From the NCBI GenBank assembly GCA_002205965.3, contig NADL03000065.1, positions 372,001-436,000 of the forward strand: a stretch of DNA of 64,000 bases. The letters are read 5' to 3'. A model generated the notes under the pieces. That model was not told the origin of the DNA. It made no database searches and saw only the letters and a program-made list of their open reading frames with translations. The number at the start of each line of letters is the position of its first letter. The first letter of the stretch is position 1. The DNA is from Kappaphycus alvarezii (taxonomy: Eukaryota > Rhodophyta > Florideophyceae > Gigartinales > Solieriaceae). Below are positions 37,063 through 47,105 of this stretch, piece after piece. The translations under genes were made by a program, and so were the position numbers.

Positions 37063-38539
37063 TGGTAGCGGTAAATCGTCGGGAGAAGAGATATTCAGAA
37101 CCAACTACCCAAGAAGGAGGTGTTGCAAGCGACAAAAGTGCTGCCGTGGTATAGTTGAACGAATAAAAAGGAGTGTATATGGAAGAGAGTTGAGAGGTCT
37201 ACAAGCAAGTATGGAAGGGGCAGGGTCTACCACTGATGCTCTGTGAGCAGCGTAAGAAAAGGATTTCTCGGGTCTGAAGTTGACTCTCAACTCCCTACTA
37301 CTCAGGACTTTGCTTGAATTTGTCTTCCAACTTGCTTGACCTCTCCATGAGGAATCAGTTTGCTCTGCTTATATAGACTTTTGGCTATTCCTAAAGTCCT
37401 AACAAAACTACAGAAGGTACCAGGAAATGCATACAAACAGTTTGTGTGGATGATATACTCTAAACAAAAGATACTTAAGAAACTAACAATCAATGAGGTC
37501 CTCTTATTTCCCATTCTCTAAATCAGATCCAAACAACTCCTCTAAAATATCCATGCTGTCCAAGAAGTCCCCACAAATATCTGCGAACGGCTCATAGCTC
37601 TCTATTCCCTCCTGGGAGATATCTAAACTACTAAAGATATCTCCATCCGGTTCCAGCGTCGGCACCACTTGTTCCATACTCTCCAGTCCAGGCCCCACCA
37701 GTCCAACACTTTCCATGCCCTCTGTTCCCTCATCCACCTCGTCCTCGTCCTTCCTCATCATCCTCTTCCTCTCTCCTCCTCTCCTCCTTTCCTCTCTTCC
37801 TCCTTTCCTCTTCTTCCTCCTCTTCCTCCCCATCCTTCTCCTGAGTCTCGTACACTAGCTCAGGGGCTAACCATTCCTCGAAGGACTCCCCGCTCTCCTC
37901 CTCGACTTTCTCAGTCTCATCCTCACTTACCTCCCTCGCCTCTTCTTCTGTGAAGAGGCGGCGAACGAACTCGATGATTTTCTTCTTAGTTTGCCCCGGA
38001 TGTAGTCGTCGGCATCGGTTGGCCCGTAGGCGGCGAGACGGAGGCCATTGATGGGACGGGAAGGGCGGTTTTTGGAGATAGGGACAGAGGGGCGATTTGA
38101 CGTCATATTTCTGGAAAAGGGGTGAGCGGTTGCGGATGTTGACAGAAAGGGTAATCAGCTTATCAAATTGTTGGTGGTAGGAGTGATGCTTCAGCGACAA
38201 TGCTATAGCACTTTAAATAGGGGCATGTCTTTGGTAATCATCATGGTCTTGGTCAAAAAAAGGCGATACTGCGGCCTTGGATTTGCATGAATTCGGGGCA
38301 TCATAAAAATCTGCGTGATAAAATATCGGAACTGAATTTGGGAGGCGAAGTGACCACGAATTGAAAGGCGTCTCTTTGAAGGGGGAGGACCAAATATTCA
38401 AAATAAAATAGAAAATGGAGTTGTACAGTGAATTTGGATTCATAAAGGAAAAAGATATTCAGAATTTTTTTGGAAGACAGGTAGGACGATTGGTAAATGA
38501 AGATTTCAAGATGCGAAGAGGACCTTTTTCGTTCCGACA
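37063..38539 (-). repeat. 3' LTR of the gypsy element, 1477 bp
   Basis: Aligns over its whole length with 44415-45908. A TATA-like GCTTATATAG (reverse strand CTATATAAGC) at 37367-37376 would place the U3/R border near 37350. U3, from 38539 to about that point, contains the acidic-protein ORF. A TCC/CTC microsatellite at about 37738-37840 is the coding sequence of its Glu-rich tract. Confidence 0.95.
37504..38106 (-). pseudogene. U3-encoded acidic protein ORF, 3' LTR copy (frameshifted)
   Basis: Same reading as in the 5' LTR copy, from the ATG at 38106. A frame change in the Glu/Lys-rich microsatellite (about 37740-37840) breaks it, but the C-terminal part is intact here and runs past the point where the other copy has a stop, through DFLDSMDILEELFGSDLE to TAA at 37504-37506. 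That end alternates acidic and bulky hydrophobic residues, as in acidic transcription-activation regions; this is a resemblance, not an identification. Confidence 0.5.
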
Positions 38540-38552
38540 CGCTCTCCCGCTC
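38540..38552 (-). other. Polypurine tract
   Basis: On - the 13 bases GAGCGGGAGAGCG run directly into the TGTCGG of the 3' LTR. Purine-rich with two C interruptions, in the position required for plus-strand priming. Confidence 0.55.
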
Positions 38553-38617
38553 GAGACGAACGTCCCGGCTCGTCTTCATTGTTCTTTTTCTGTTTCCGTT
38601 AGTGTTCGCTGTCATAT

Positions 38618-39637
38618 TTATAAAATGTAAGGTCTTTCAAACGGGTACGGATGCAACTGATTACCAATATGATGCTCCAAAAAGTAATTTTGCATTACCT
38701 GTACCTCACTTTGTAGCATAGCCTCATATATTGGTTTGATAACATCGAGGTGGGGTTGAATACATTCTTCCTCCGTGACTCTTCCGAATCTTCCAAGAGT
38801 GAAAAAATATATATGATATGCAAACTCTTCTGGAAGATGCCGGAGGAATGGATGCCGATAAGAAAAGAAGACACGCATCATCAAGAATGAATCTTCGTAA
38901 GATAAGTGCGGTACATGTAGCGCCCGAAAAAATAAACAGATATTTATCATGAAATAAGAAATGACCTGTGCATCGTTCGCGTCCTCAGAGATATTGCGCA
39001 ACCAAAAAGATAATCTTCTTCTTCCAACTGTATTTTGTGCATGTTGTGAAGGAGGGCTAGAGACGAAGTTGTGGGGGCTGTCGCGATGAATGGCCCCGAC
39101 CAGTTCCTGACGTACTGGGACCTGCACGAGGTCCTCTTGGGGGACGACCAGAACCTCTTCTGGGCGGTTGTTGTCTCCCGAAGGTCCTCCTCGGGTCATC
39201 ACCACTGCTTCGGGAGGATCTTCGGCACCCTCAATGTTCCCAAATTTGTGGCGGGGAAACATAAGGTTCCCATAAGGGATATGGGACCAGTCGATATTCC
39301 ATATCAGGGGGTAAGCTGTAACCTCTCAGTCGCACATCTTGGTTGTTCTTGAGAAATACGTAAATCGGACGGACAACGTTCAGATACGTTTGCGACAAGT
39401 CTCTGATAGCTACCATTCCATACCTTCCTATAGAGTAATGATATATTACTTCCACAAACTCTGGACCTGCTTCCGTGAACCTTCCGTTTTGGAATGAAAA
39501 TGGACTCTTATTAATAGTCGGAAATCTTCTTGAGGTAGCAATGGTCCGTTCAATGTACGAAAACATAGGCATATATTAATATAGAAATGGATGATTACGT
39601 GGAGTTCGTAGTAGTCCGCGTAATCGAGATGATCCAT
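38618..39637 (-). pseudogene. Third ORF: two copies of an unrecognised about 120-aa domain
   Basis: Lies after integrase and before the polypurine tract, where some elements carry env. First copy about 39610-39235, second about 38990-38618, separated by a Pro/Asp/Arg-rich linker. Shared landmarks in the same order: INICL(C/F)FR(T/A)L; an (L/M)(I/M)RV.F strand; a YH..(S/T).GR(F/Y)G.V block; a Q..L(N/D)V(V/I)(R/K)PIY block; and a terminal PYP(L/F)..PY(V/I). Frame changes in the first copy and at the linker interrupt it. No signal peptide, transmembrane segment or glycoprotein features are seen, so an envelope role is not supported. The second copy (ATG 39262) is an intact 214-aa frame. Confidence 0.7.
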
Positions 39638-39683
39638 TCCCAGGCCCTTTTTCCTCCCATAGGAATCATTCTATAATTAAAGA

Positions 39684-42600
39684 TTAGTATACCCGGTGGT
39701 TGCGCATAGTCCTGTGTGAGAAGGAATTCTTCAGGCCTTTGGTGGTAAGGGACCAGACGACGTGCATGGACGGCCCTCCTTGATCTCTTCCTGAGCTTGA
39801 ACAGAGCTTATAATGTGGGTGTCTTTCCTCCGTGACGATGCAAGGGTTCGAGTACTTTGTTTGGAAGGCCGGCCACTTCACAGCCTGCTCATTGCTTTTC
39901 CATGTACTACAAGTACTTTAGAGCCGACTGAAAAGGTTTGGACTGGAGGCTCTTCATCCTTATTTCTTGTCTGTGTTAGCGCGCGGTGTGATCTCCAGCC
40001 TTCAGTGGCCAGTAGTTCGACTTCTCTACTCTCTTCATCGATAATATTTGTTTCCATGTCTCTCTGTAACATTCTAGGAGCCCTTCCGTACATTAGCTCG
40101 AACGGTGACGTCCACTTCTTCCTCTTCTTCGACGATAGCCATATAACACTTTTAGTAAGGCATCTTCCCACTGGATTTCATTCTCCGACATAGTTTTCGA
40201 TATTGCTCGTTTGATGGTTCCAACCATCCTCTCGCTTTACCGTTTGACATAGGAGCGTATGCGAGAACTGTCTTCAGCTGAATCCTTTCTCTTCCAAGAA
40301 ACGAAGCAGTGAAGTTGCAGTAAAACAAAGGGCGTTATCCGAGATGATCCTTTTTGGAAGACCAAACGGTTCAATTATTTCTTTTTCGATGAATCTCAGG
40401 ACCACCTCAGCATTGGTCTCCTCAACTGCAACTGCTATTGGCCATCCAGTAAGATGTTCCACCCCTAAAGAGATATTTGTTTCCGGAAGAGGTTTCCTTG
40501 AATGGGCCGGCAAAGTCAATTGAGAAGGTTTCAAAAAGACCGGAAACTGGGAAGCTTAGAGTTGTCTTATACTTTCGTATCGGAGTGAATTTTTGACAGT
40601 CATCGCAGCTTTTCACGAAATTATAGACGTCCTTATGGATACTGGGCCACCACAATCTCTCCGTAATGAATTTTTTGGTTGTTTCGAGATCCCAATGCCC
40701 TAACTCATCATGAAAAGTCCTCAAGATCTTGATTCTTTCTTTCAAAGGGGCCACTAGACGAGACCGGCTTTCGTGTGTCGGAAGAGTTTCCCATTCCACA
40801 ATGTAAAAGCCTTTTGATTCCTGCGTACCCAATTTCTGTGTTCAAGGTCAACCTTTCTCATTTGTAGTCCATCAGGAATTTAATAGCCCGTGAATATTAG
40901 CTTCGTACTCGTTTTCGTTGGCACTTGCACCTCGGCAACCCGACGATGTCCTCTGAAGCTTTTTCATTTGGAATCAGTGGATCCCTCAAGCGGGATAGGT
41001 AATCGGCAGGCTGATTATTGCGTCCGGGCCTATACACAATTTCAAACCGATATTCTGCGAAAATGTCGAGCCATCGAGCTATGCGGTGATGTACATCTTT
41101 CTTTTGGAATGCTGTCTTAAGTGCCTGGTGATCAGTTATCAAGACAAATTTCTCGAGTGATAAAAGGTAAACACGAAACTTTTTCAGTGCGAAGACGACA
41201 GCTAGCGCTTCTTTCTCGCAGACTGAGTATCTCTTTTCCGCATCATTCAGAGTGCGACTTGCGAATTGAACAGGGTGTAGTCTTCCTTTTTCATCTTTTT
41301 TGGGACAAAACGGCACCCAAAGACCGTTCTGAGGCATCTGTCTCCACAACAAATGGTCTCTTGAAATCTGGTACATGAGGACTGGGGGACACATAGCTTA
41401 CCTTTAAGCTCCTCAAATGCAGTTTGCATTTCCTTGTTCCAGTAAAATTTTCCGTTCTTCGTAGTGCTGGCATGTAACGGTGCTGCGGTCTTGGCGAAAT
41501 CTTTGATAAATCTTCGATAATCTGAGGCAAGTCCTAAGAAGCTTCGAACCTCCATCTTTGAAGCGGGCGTTGGTGCCAACTTGATTTTTTTCGTTTTCTC
41601 TGGATCCACTTTAATTCCCTCTTGATCGACGATATGAACGAGTAATTGGATAGACGTTTTCGCAAAGAAGCATTTGCTTAACTTAATTTTCAGGCTGTAC
41701 GCAGATATCCTCTCCACCACCATCTTGACATGCGATATGTGCTGTTCCAAGGTTTTTGAGAATATCACCACATCATCGATAAAAACTCTTTCAAATGGAA
41801 GTCCTTTCAAAACCTCGTTCATCATTCTTTGGAACGTAGCTGGTGCATTCATGAGACCAAAAGGCATCACTTCGAACCTAAATGTACCGGCTTTGCTGAT
41901 AAAGTTGTTTTTTTCCTTACATTTTTCATCCAATGTAATCTGCCAATAGCCAGTGTAAAGGTCAATCGATGTGAAGTATCTCCAGTCCTTCAAATCCTCG
42001 AGGATTCCTCCATATTTGGAATCGGAAATCGATTGGGTATCATTCTCTGGTTCAGTTGTCGGTAATCGACGCAAAAGCGAAGTTTTACATCTTTCTTTGG
42101 TGCTACCACCACTGGAAATGACCACGGGGATGAAACTGGCCGAATAATATCATTTTCCAGCATACTTGTAACATTCCTGAGAAAAATTGGTCATATTTTG
42201 GTGGTTGAAGTCTAGGCCTGTGGTAAATTGGTTGAGTATCGGTAAGTTCAAATGAGTGGGTGACCGGTACTCTTGCTTGTCTTAGATCGGAAGCGCTCCA
42301 TGCAATTACTTCGGAAGATGTTAAAATGTCGGATATTTTCATTGAGGCGGGGGCTGGAAGGTGCTGTACTTGTTCTTGAATTTCTGCCATTTGGCGCTGG
42401 TCTTCTTCTCGAGCCTCTCCCTCCAAATTTTGAAGGACCTTTTCCGGCGTGCTCACATCTTCAGATATGGAATTCGATGTATTCCTGTTTTCCTTGCAAT
42501 TGTAATCTTCTTTCATGCTCCGAATTCCGTCCTTTGATTCGATATTATCGCAAAAAGAAACACATTCAGGTGTCACACCTGAATGTGTATCTTCACGGTT

Positions 42601-43403
42601 CTGCCGTCAACATTAACTGAAACGATTTGGTTGCCCAAGTCAATGCAGGTCCCTAGTCTTTCCATGGTAGGGCAGCCAAGGATTGCATCGAAAGGGAGAT
42701 CAGGCATGACAAGAAAGTCTACATCAACTTAAGAGTCCCCAAAGAACACGGAAACCTTGTCAACAGTGCCCATGCATTTTGATACAGTTCCATCCGCCAC
42801 AGTTATTCTTCGAGTAGTTGGAATAATTTCAAGACCTAGATTTGTCACCAAAGTTTCTGAAATGAGGTTTGGAACAGCGCCCGAATCGAAGAGAGCTTGG
42901 GTTTTCATTCCCAATACTTTGACTGGTACCAGTTTAAGACGTCTTGGTGCTGTCGAGGCCGATTGAAGAAACAGTTTCTTACCCTTAGCGGACTTATTAG
43001 ACCTGATAATTTTTTTGAGTTCTTTTCTCGCGTCCTCTGCGTCGCCCCCCAAAAGTTGACCAAACGTTATCCCAGTTGGGGCTGATGCAAGCTCAGCCAC
43101 CAAATTGTACTTCTTCACATATTCTAGTACGTCCTTCGGGATATTCTTAAATTTCTTACTCTTTTTCGTCTTCTTGGTCGGAATGACTCCCACTCCTGGA
43201 ACAACTTGATCAGACCTCTTGGTTCGAGGAGGTACAGGTACTGGGATATTTTCCAGCATTCCATAATCTAGCCTAGGTTTTTTCGATAAAATTTTCCCTT
43301 CCCCATCCCTTTTTGTCACATTGACTTGACTGATTTCTTCAGCGATGGATACGTTACCGGCATCCGTCAACTTTTGATCCTTTCTGTTTTGTAAGATTTT
43401 CAT
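39684..43403 (-). pseudogene. pol: pol of the gypsy element: protease, RT, RNase H, integrase
   Basis: In order on -: a basic linker; protease with ALFDSGAVPNLIS (D-S-G active site, about 42905-42865) continuing to about 42590; reverse transcriptase 42125-41400 with FTSIDLYTGYWQI, MPFGLMNAPATFQ and the active site as FIDD (about 41785-41770); RNase H about 41394-40897 with EKEALAVVFAL and LITDHQAL; integrase from about 40770 with HDELGH and CDDC zinc ligands, SIDFAGPF and IISDNALCF carrying the first two catalytic Asp, NGKA(E)RM with the Glu after a lost base (about 40245), TSPFELMYGRAP (about 40110) and a C-terminal end near 39684. No chromodomain was seen. At least six frame changes and one in-frame stop (42731-42729) interrupt it; several fit one-base run contraction. 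Confidence 0.9.
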
Positions 43404-44325
43404 CTCTGGTCCTGACTCGCTCCTTGTGTCCGATAAATTTGCTTTCTGTTGTCTTTAGACCAGCAGTTACTTTCATGATGCCCATATCGACCGCACTTTC
43501 CGCAACGAGTGTTTCTATGTGGATTATCAGGACACCTATTTGCAAAGTGTCCAGGCTTGTGACAGTAGGAACAGACTTCTGCGGCCTTGGGGGCCCCAGA
43601 CTGGTTCTTCTTAATGGTAAGAGTAAGGCTTTCCAACTGCGAGGTTATCATGTCAAGTCGATTATCGAATCGGGTTTCCAACCTTTCTTCCAAGTTTTTG
43701 ATATTGCTCCTGACTGATTCCAATGCTGCTGCGCTAGTAGCCAGCCTTTGATAATTCTTTTCAGGATGTACGATTGGCATAGATGTACGGGTTTCCCTCG
43801 GTATTTCACTTAGTGACTGAAACGTCTCCGAATTTTTGACAAATTCTACTATGGTACCCTTCAGTTCATTAAAAGTGTGAGGGCCCTTGATGAGGAGGAA
43901 ATCGGAGAGCCGCTTATCCCCCATCGCCGCCTTACGCAGCATTCCGTACTTGGCTTAGGCGTTGAACCCAGCCTTTTCATAGAGATCACACAAGTATACC
44001 AATGAGCTTAACAAATAGTCGAAGTTGAGCCGGCCTCTATGGCGGTACGAATCATCTCATCTGGTTCTACCTCCTTAGCATACTCTTCCACAAGCCGCTC
44101 GCATACCTCACCGAAGTTACGCCCATTCCCGTTAAGAGACCACCCGTTGATAAACTTGGCCTTATATTTGTGCTTTGCGTCAACATGAAGATAGGCGAAG
44201 ATACTTTCGGCCTTCTCTTCATCGCTCTTCTCACGCATCACAACGTTGACATATGTATAGAGAAACTCCTCAACATCTTCATTCTTTCCCCCTGTGAACG
44301 TTATACGAGCAGCGTTGAGATCCAT
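43400..44325 (-). CDS. gag: gag polyprotein of the gypsy element (one frameshift)
   Basis: Starts at ATG 44325, about 70 bp after the primer binding site. The N-terminal part (44325-44008) has the charged, Tyr/Phe-containing helical look of a retrotransposon capsid (FTGGKNEDVEEFLYTYV). After a frame change near 43950-44008 the frame continues (43942-43400) with an Arg/Glu-rich helical region and two CCHC zinc knuckles, CSYCHKPGHFANRC and CGKCGRYGHHESNC, typical of the RNA-binding nucleocapsid. Its TGA stop (43402-43400) overlaps the ATG of the pol frame (43403-43401) as ATGA. Confidence 0.85.
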
Positions 44326-44398
44326 GATTACAACAAAGAAATACCCACGAAGTGTTCCCTAATACTGCTCAACTCGAATACCTCGGGTGCAACCCCCT

Positions 44399-44412
44399 CC
44401 ACAAGAGTACCA
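44399..44412 (-). other. Primer binding site candidate
   Basis: Read on -, the LTR ends ...CTATCA, then TT, then TGGTACTCTTGTGG. The TGG start and the 2-bp gap from the LTR are as expected for a tRNA-primed element. The following bases do not match the common initiator-Met site TGGTATCAGAGC, so another tRNA is implied. Confidence 0.6.
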
Positions 44413-44414
44413 AA

Positions 44415-45908
44415 TGATAGGGGTAAATCGTCGGGAGAAGAGATATTCAGAACCAACTACCCCAAGAAGGAGGTGTTGCAAGCGACAAAAGTGCTGCCGT
44501 GGTATAGTTGAACGAATAAAAAGGAGTGTATATGGAAGAGAGTTGAGAGGTCTACAAGCAAGTATGGAAGGGGCAGGGTCTACCACTGATGCTCTGTGAG
44601 CAGCGTAAGAAAAGGATTTCTCGGGTCTGAAGTTGACTCTCAACTCCCTACTACTCAGGACTTTGCTTGAATTTGTCTTCCAACTTGCTTGACCCTCCAT
44701 GAGGAATCAGTTTGCTCTGCTTATATAGACTTTTGGCTATTCCTAAAGTCCTAACAAAACTACAGAAGGTACCAGGAAATGCATACAAACAGTTTGTGTG
44801 GATGATGTACTCTAAACAAAAGATACTTAAGAAAATAACAATCAATGAGGTCCTCTTATTTCCCATTCTCTAAATCAGATCCAAACAACTCCTCTAAAAT
44901 ATCCATGCTGTCCAAGCAGTCCCCACAAATATCTGCGAACGGCTCATAGCTCTCTATTCCCTCCTAGGAGATATCTAAACTACTAAAGATATCTCCATCC
45001 GGTTCCAGCGTCGGCACCACTTGTTCCATACTCTCCAGTCCAGGCCCCACCAGTCCAACACTTTCCATGCCCTCTGTTCCCGCATCCACCTCGTCCTCGT
45101 CCTCGTCCTCATCATATTCCTCTTCCTCCTCCTCCTCTTCCTCCGTTTCCTCATCTTCCTCCTTTTCCTCCTCTTCCTCCTCTTCCTTCCCATCCTTCTC
45201 CTGAGTCTCGTACACTAGCTCAGGGGCTAACCATTCCTCGAAGGACTCCCCGCTCTCCTCCTCAACTTTCTCAGTCTCATCCTCACTTACCTCCCTCGCC
45301 TCTTCTTCTGTGAAGAGGCAGCGAACGAACTCGATGATTTTCTTCTTAGTTTGCCCCCGGATGTAGTCGTCGGCATCGGTTGGCCCATAGGCGGCGAGAC
45401 GGAGGCCATTGATGGGACGGAAAGGGCGGTTTTTGGAGATAGGGACAGAGGGGCGATTTGACGTCATATTTCTGGAAAAGGGGTGAGCGTGGTTGCGGAT
45501 GTTGACAGAAAGGGTAATCAGCTTATCAAATTGTTGGTAGTAGGAGTGGTGCTTCAGCGACAATGCTATAGCATTTTAAATAGGGGCATGTCTTTGGTAA
45601 TCATCATGGTCTTGGTCAAAAAAAGGCGATACTGCGGCCTTGGATTTGCATGAATTCGGGGCATTATAAAAACCTGCGTGATAAAATATCGGAACTGAAT
45701 TTGGGAGGCGAAGTGACCACGAATTGAGAGGCGTCTCTTTGAAGGGGGAGGACCAAATATTCAAAAATAAAATAGAAAATGGAGTTGTACAGTGAATTTG
45801 GATTCATAAAGGAAAAAGATATTCAGAATTTTTTTTTTGGAAGACAAAGGTAGGACGATTGGTAAATGAAGATTTCAAGATGCGAAGAGGACCTTTTTCG
45901 TTCCGACA
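44415..45908 (-). repeat. 5' LTR of the gypsy element, 1494 bp
   Basis: Aligns over its whole length with 37063-38539. The TATA-like word at 44719-44728 gives a promoter pointing into gag (- strand), leaving about 290 bp of R plus U5 before the primer binding site. Confidence 0.95.
44856..45467 (-). pseudogene. U3-encoded acidic protein ORF, 5' LTR copy
   Basis: An ORF lies wholly within U3, upstream of the LTR TATA box, from ATG at 45467 to TAA at 44856-44858 (about 203 aa). The order is a Pro/Arg-rich start, a KKKIIEFVRCLFTEEEAREV segment, a long Glu/Asp tract (about 45190-45090), a hydrophobic/acidic middle (LVGPGLESMEQVVPTLEPDG) and the acidic end. One in-frame TAG at 44964-44966 replaces the CAG (Gln) of the other LTR, a single C-to-T change. 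Each LTR copy is broken at a different place, so the parent ORF was open. I recognise no family. Confidence 0.5.
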
Positions 45909-45913
45909 GTCCC
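45909..45913. repeat. Target-site duplication GTCCC, right
   Basis: GTCCC directly after the CA that closes the right LTR. It matches 37058-37062 exactly. Confidence 0.9.
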
Positions 45914-46352
45914 CTTAAATGTTTGGCTGCTTTATTTAATATCGCGGCGTTTTGTTTCATTATTTCAGTCTTTGGCAATTTGTAACGCTATGGGGCAGCA
46001 TATGAAACATCTGGGCGATAAAAATGTGCTACAGGCAATAATTGCCCCCGTATTGTGACAAAAGCTAGTGGGGTCTAGGCGTTTGTTGTCCACGGTCGTG
46101 AGGTTGTCGGTATAGTGATCCTGGAAGAGCATTATTGGATCTTCTTTGCAGTCAATTATGAATCCGAGGAAGCGGAGTGACATAGACTCCTTACGTTTCG
46201 TTATAAACTGACTAGGTACTGTTTCCTATATTTCGCGGTAGTCTTCTGCTCCTTTTTTTTAACGAGTCGTCTGTAGATAGTCCTGGTATTCCTGGTAGTT
46301 TTTCTTCCCGTGTTTGGAAAAGGAAGCATGGGTTAAACGGGGAGCTAAGAAT

Positions 46353-46542
46353 ATGGATCGTTTGCGTAGAAACTGTATAGAAAGTATCGAAAAAGAAAGA
46401 GTTAGATTCGATGAGGCCATAGTGGGGCAGTCGTATCTTGAGGACGTTTCCGGGTGGAAGTTGATGTGCGCAAAATTTGCACACGAAAAAAAATCTAGAG
46501 GAGGACCAAATTTGTATACAGTATCGGGATTTGGAAGATATT
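46353..46542 (+). pseudogene. ORF fragment interrupted by the copia element
   Basis: From ATG 46353 a + strand frame reads as a charged peptide (RLRRNCIESIEKERVRFDEA, GWKLMCAKFAHEKKSRGG) and enters the element's LTR after SGFGRY. Across the insertion, counting one copy of the ATATT duplication, the frame would continue at 53269 for only about three codons before a stop. It is not recognised and may be the end of a small gene or a piece of an older element. Confidence 0.3.
46538..46542. repeat. Target-site duplication ATATT, left
   Basis: ATATT directly before the left LTR; identical to 53264-53268. Confidence 0.9.
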
Positions 46543-46955
46543 TGTCAAGCCTACCAGGACACATAAACTATATTTATGTAGTATTTACAGTCCTGTAGTA
46601 TAGCTATTTTGCCCTTACTAGTATTCCTATCCTACGTAGTCTATATTTTCTCTATCCTATTGTACTATTTAGCGATGCCTGTTAGGATCGTTGTAGTGTC
46701 AGGGTCACTAGGACCGTCCGCAGGACTATCCGCTAGGGGTTGTAGCTAGTAGTTAGTAGATGTGCTAGAGATAGACGACGGCATCTACTGCCTATAAAGG
46801 GCCTCACCGCCTTGGGCACCAAAGTAAAAACAAGCATCAACAATTTTATATCAACCTACTCAACTGTTCTACGCTAGCAAAAACGTCTACCGTTTTTTCA
46901 GGCTCGCCGCTAACGCCGCCAGTCTGCTTTTTTCATCCCTTGAGTCTTCACGACA
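46543..46955 (+). repeat. 5' LTR of the copia element, 413 bp
   Basis: Aligns end to end with 52856-53263. A TATAAAG word at 46793-46799 is a plausible core promoter about 160 bp from the LTR end. Confidence 0.95.
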
Positions 46956-47105
46956 ATCCGGATTTACCGATTTTCGGGGAATTTAAGAAGTAAGTCTATT
47001 TGCTATTCGATAGTGAAAAAATACCTATTTGTTCTATTTCCGCGTTGTTTAAAGCTACGTGTAAGCCGGTAAATACTAACAATACGTATTTTTTTAAATT
47101 CCTTT

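Larger units (their letters stand above)
37063..45908 (-). mobile_element. Complete Ty3/gypsy LTR retrotransposon
   Basis: Complete 8.85-kb element on the - strand. Its LTRs (44415-45908 as 5' LTR, 37063-38539 as 3' LTR) begin TGTCGG and end in CA. The 5-bp direct repeat GTCCC flanks both sides (37058-37062 and 45909-45913). A primer-binding-site candidate (44399-44412) lies 2 bp inside the 5' LTR and a purine run (38540-38552) abuts the 3' LTR. Order of parts is gag, protease, reverse transcriptase, RNase H, integrase, then a third ORF; RT before integrase defines Ty3/gypsy. The LTRs differ by only a few per cent by eye, mostly in homopolymer length, so insertion is recent. Frame changes in pol could be sequence error or early decay. 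Confidence 0.95.
45914..46542. other. Spacer between the two complete LTR elements
   Basis: Left flank of the copia insertion. The only coding-like text is the truncated + strand frame from 46353. The rest is unrecognised. Confidence 0.5.

Noticed and set aside
37669..37953. Pro/Ser/Leu-rich + strand frame
   Set aside because: It is the antisense of the Glu-rich microsatellite of the U3 ORF in the LTR.
38618..39637. Envelope gene of the gypsy element
   Set aside because: Only position supports it: no signal peptide, transmembrane helix or Cys pattern, and the protein is a duplicated globular-looking domain.
46955..46990. Copia primer binding site
   Set aside because: The sequence after the 5' LTR (ATCCGGATTTACCG) lacks a TGG start and matches no primer pattern that I know.
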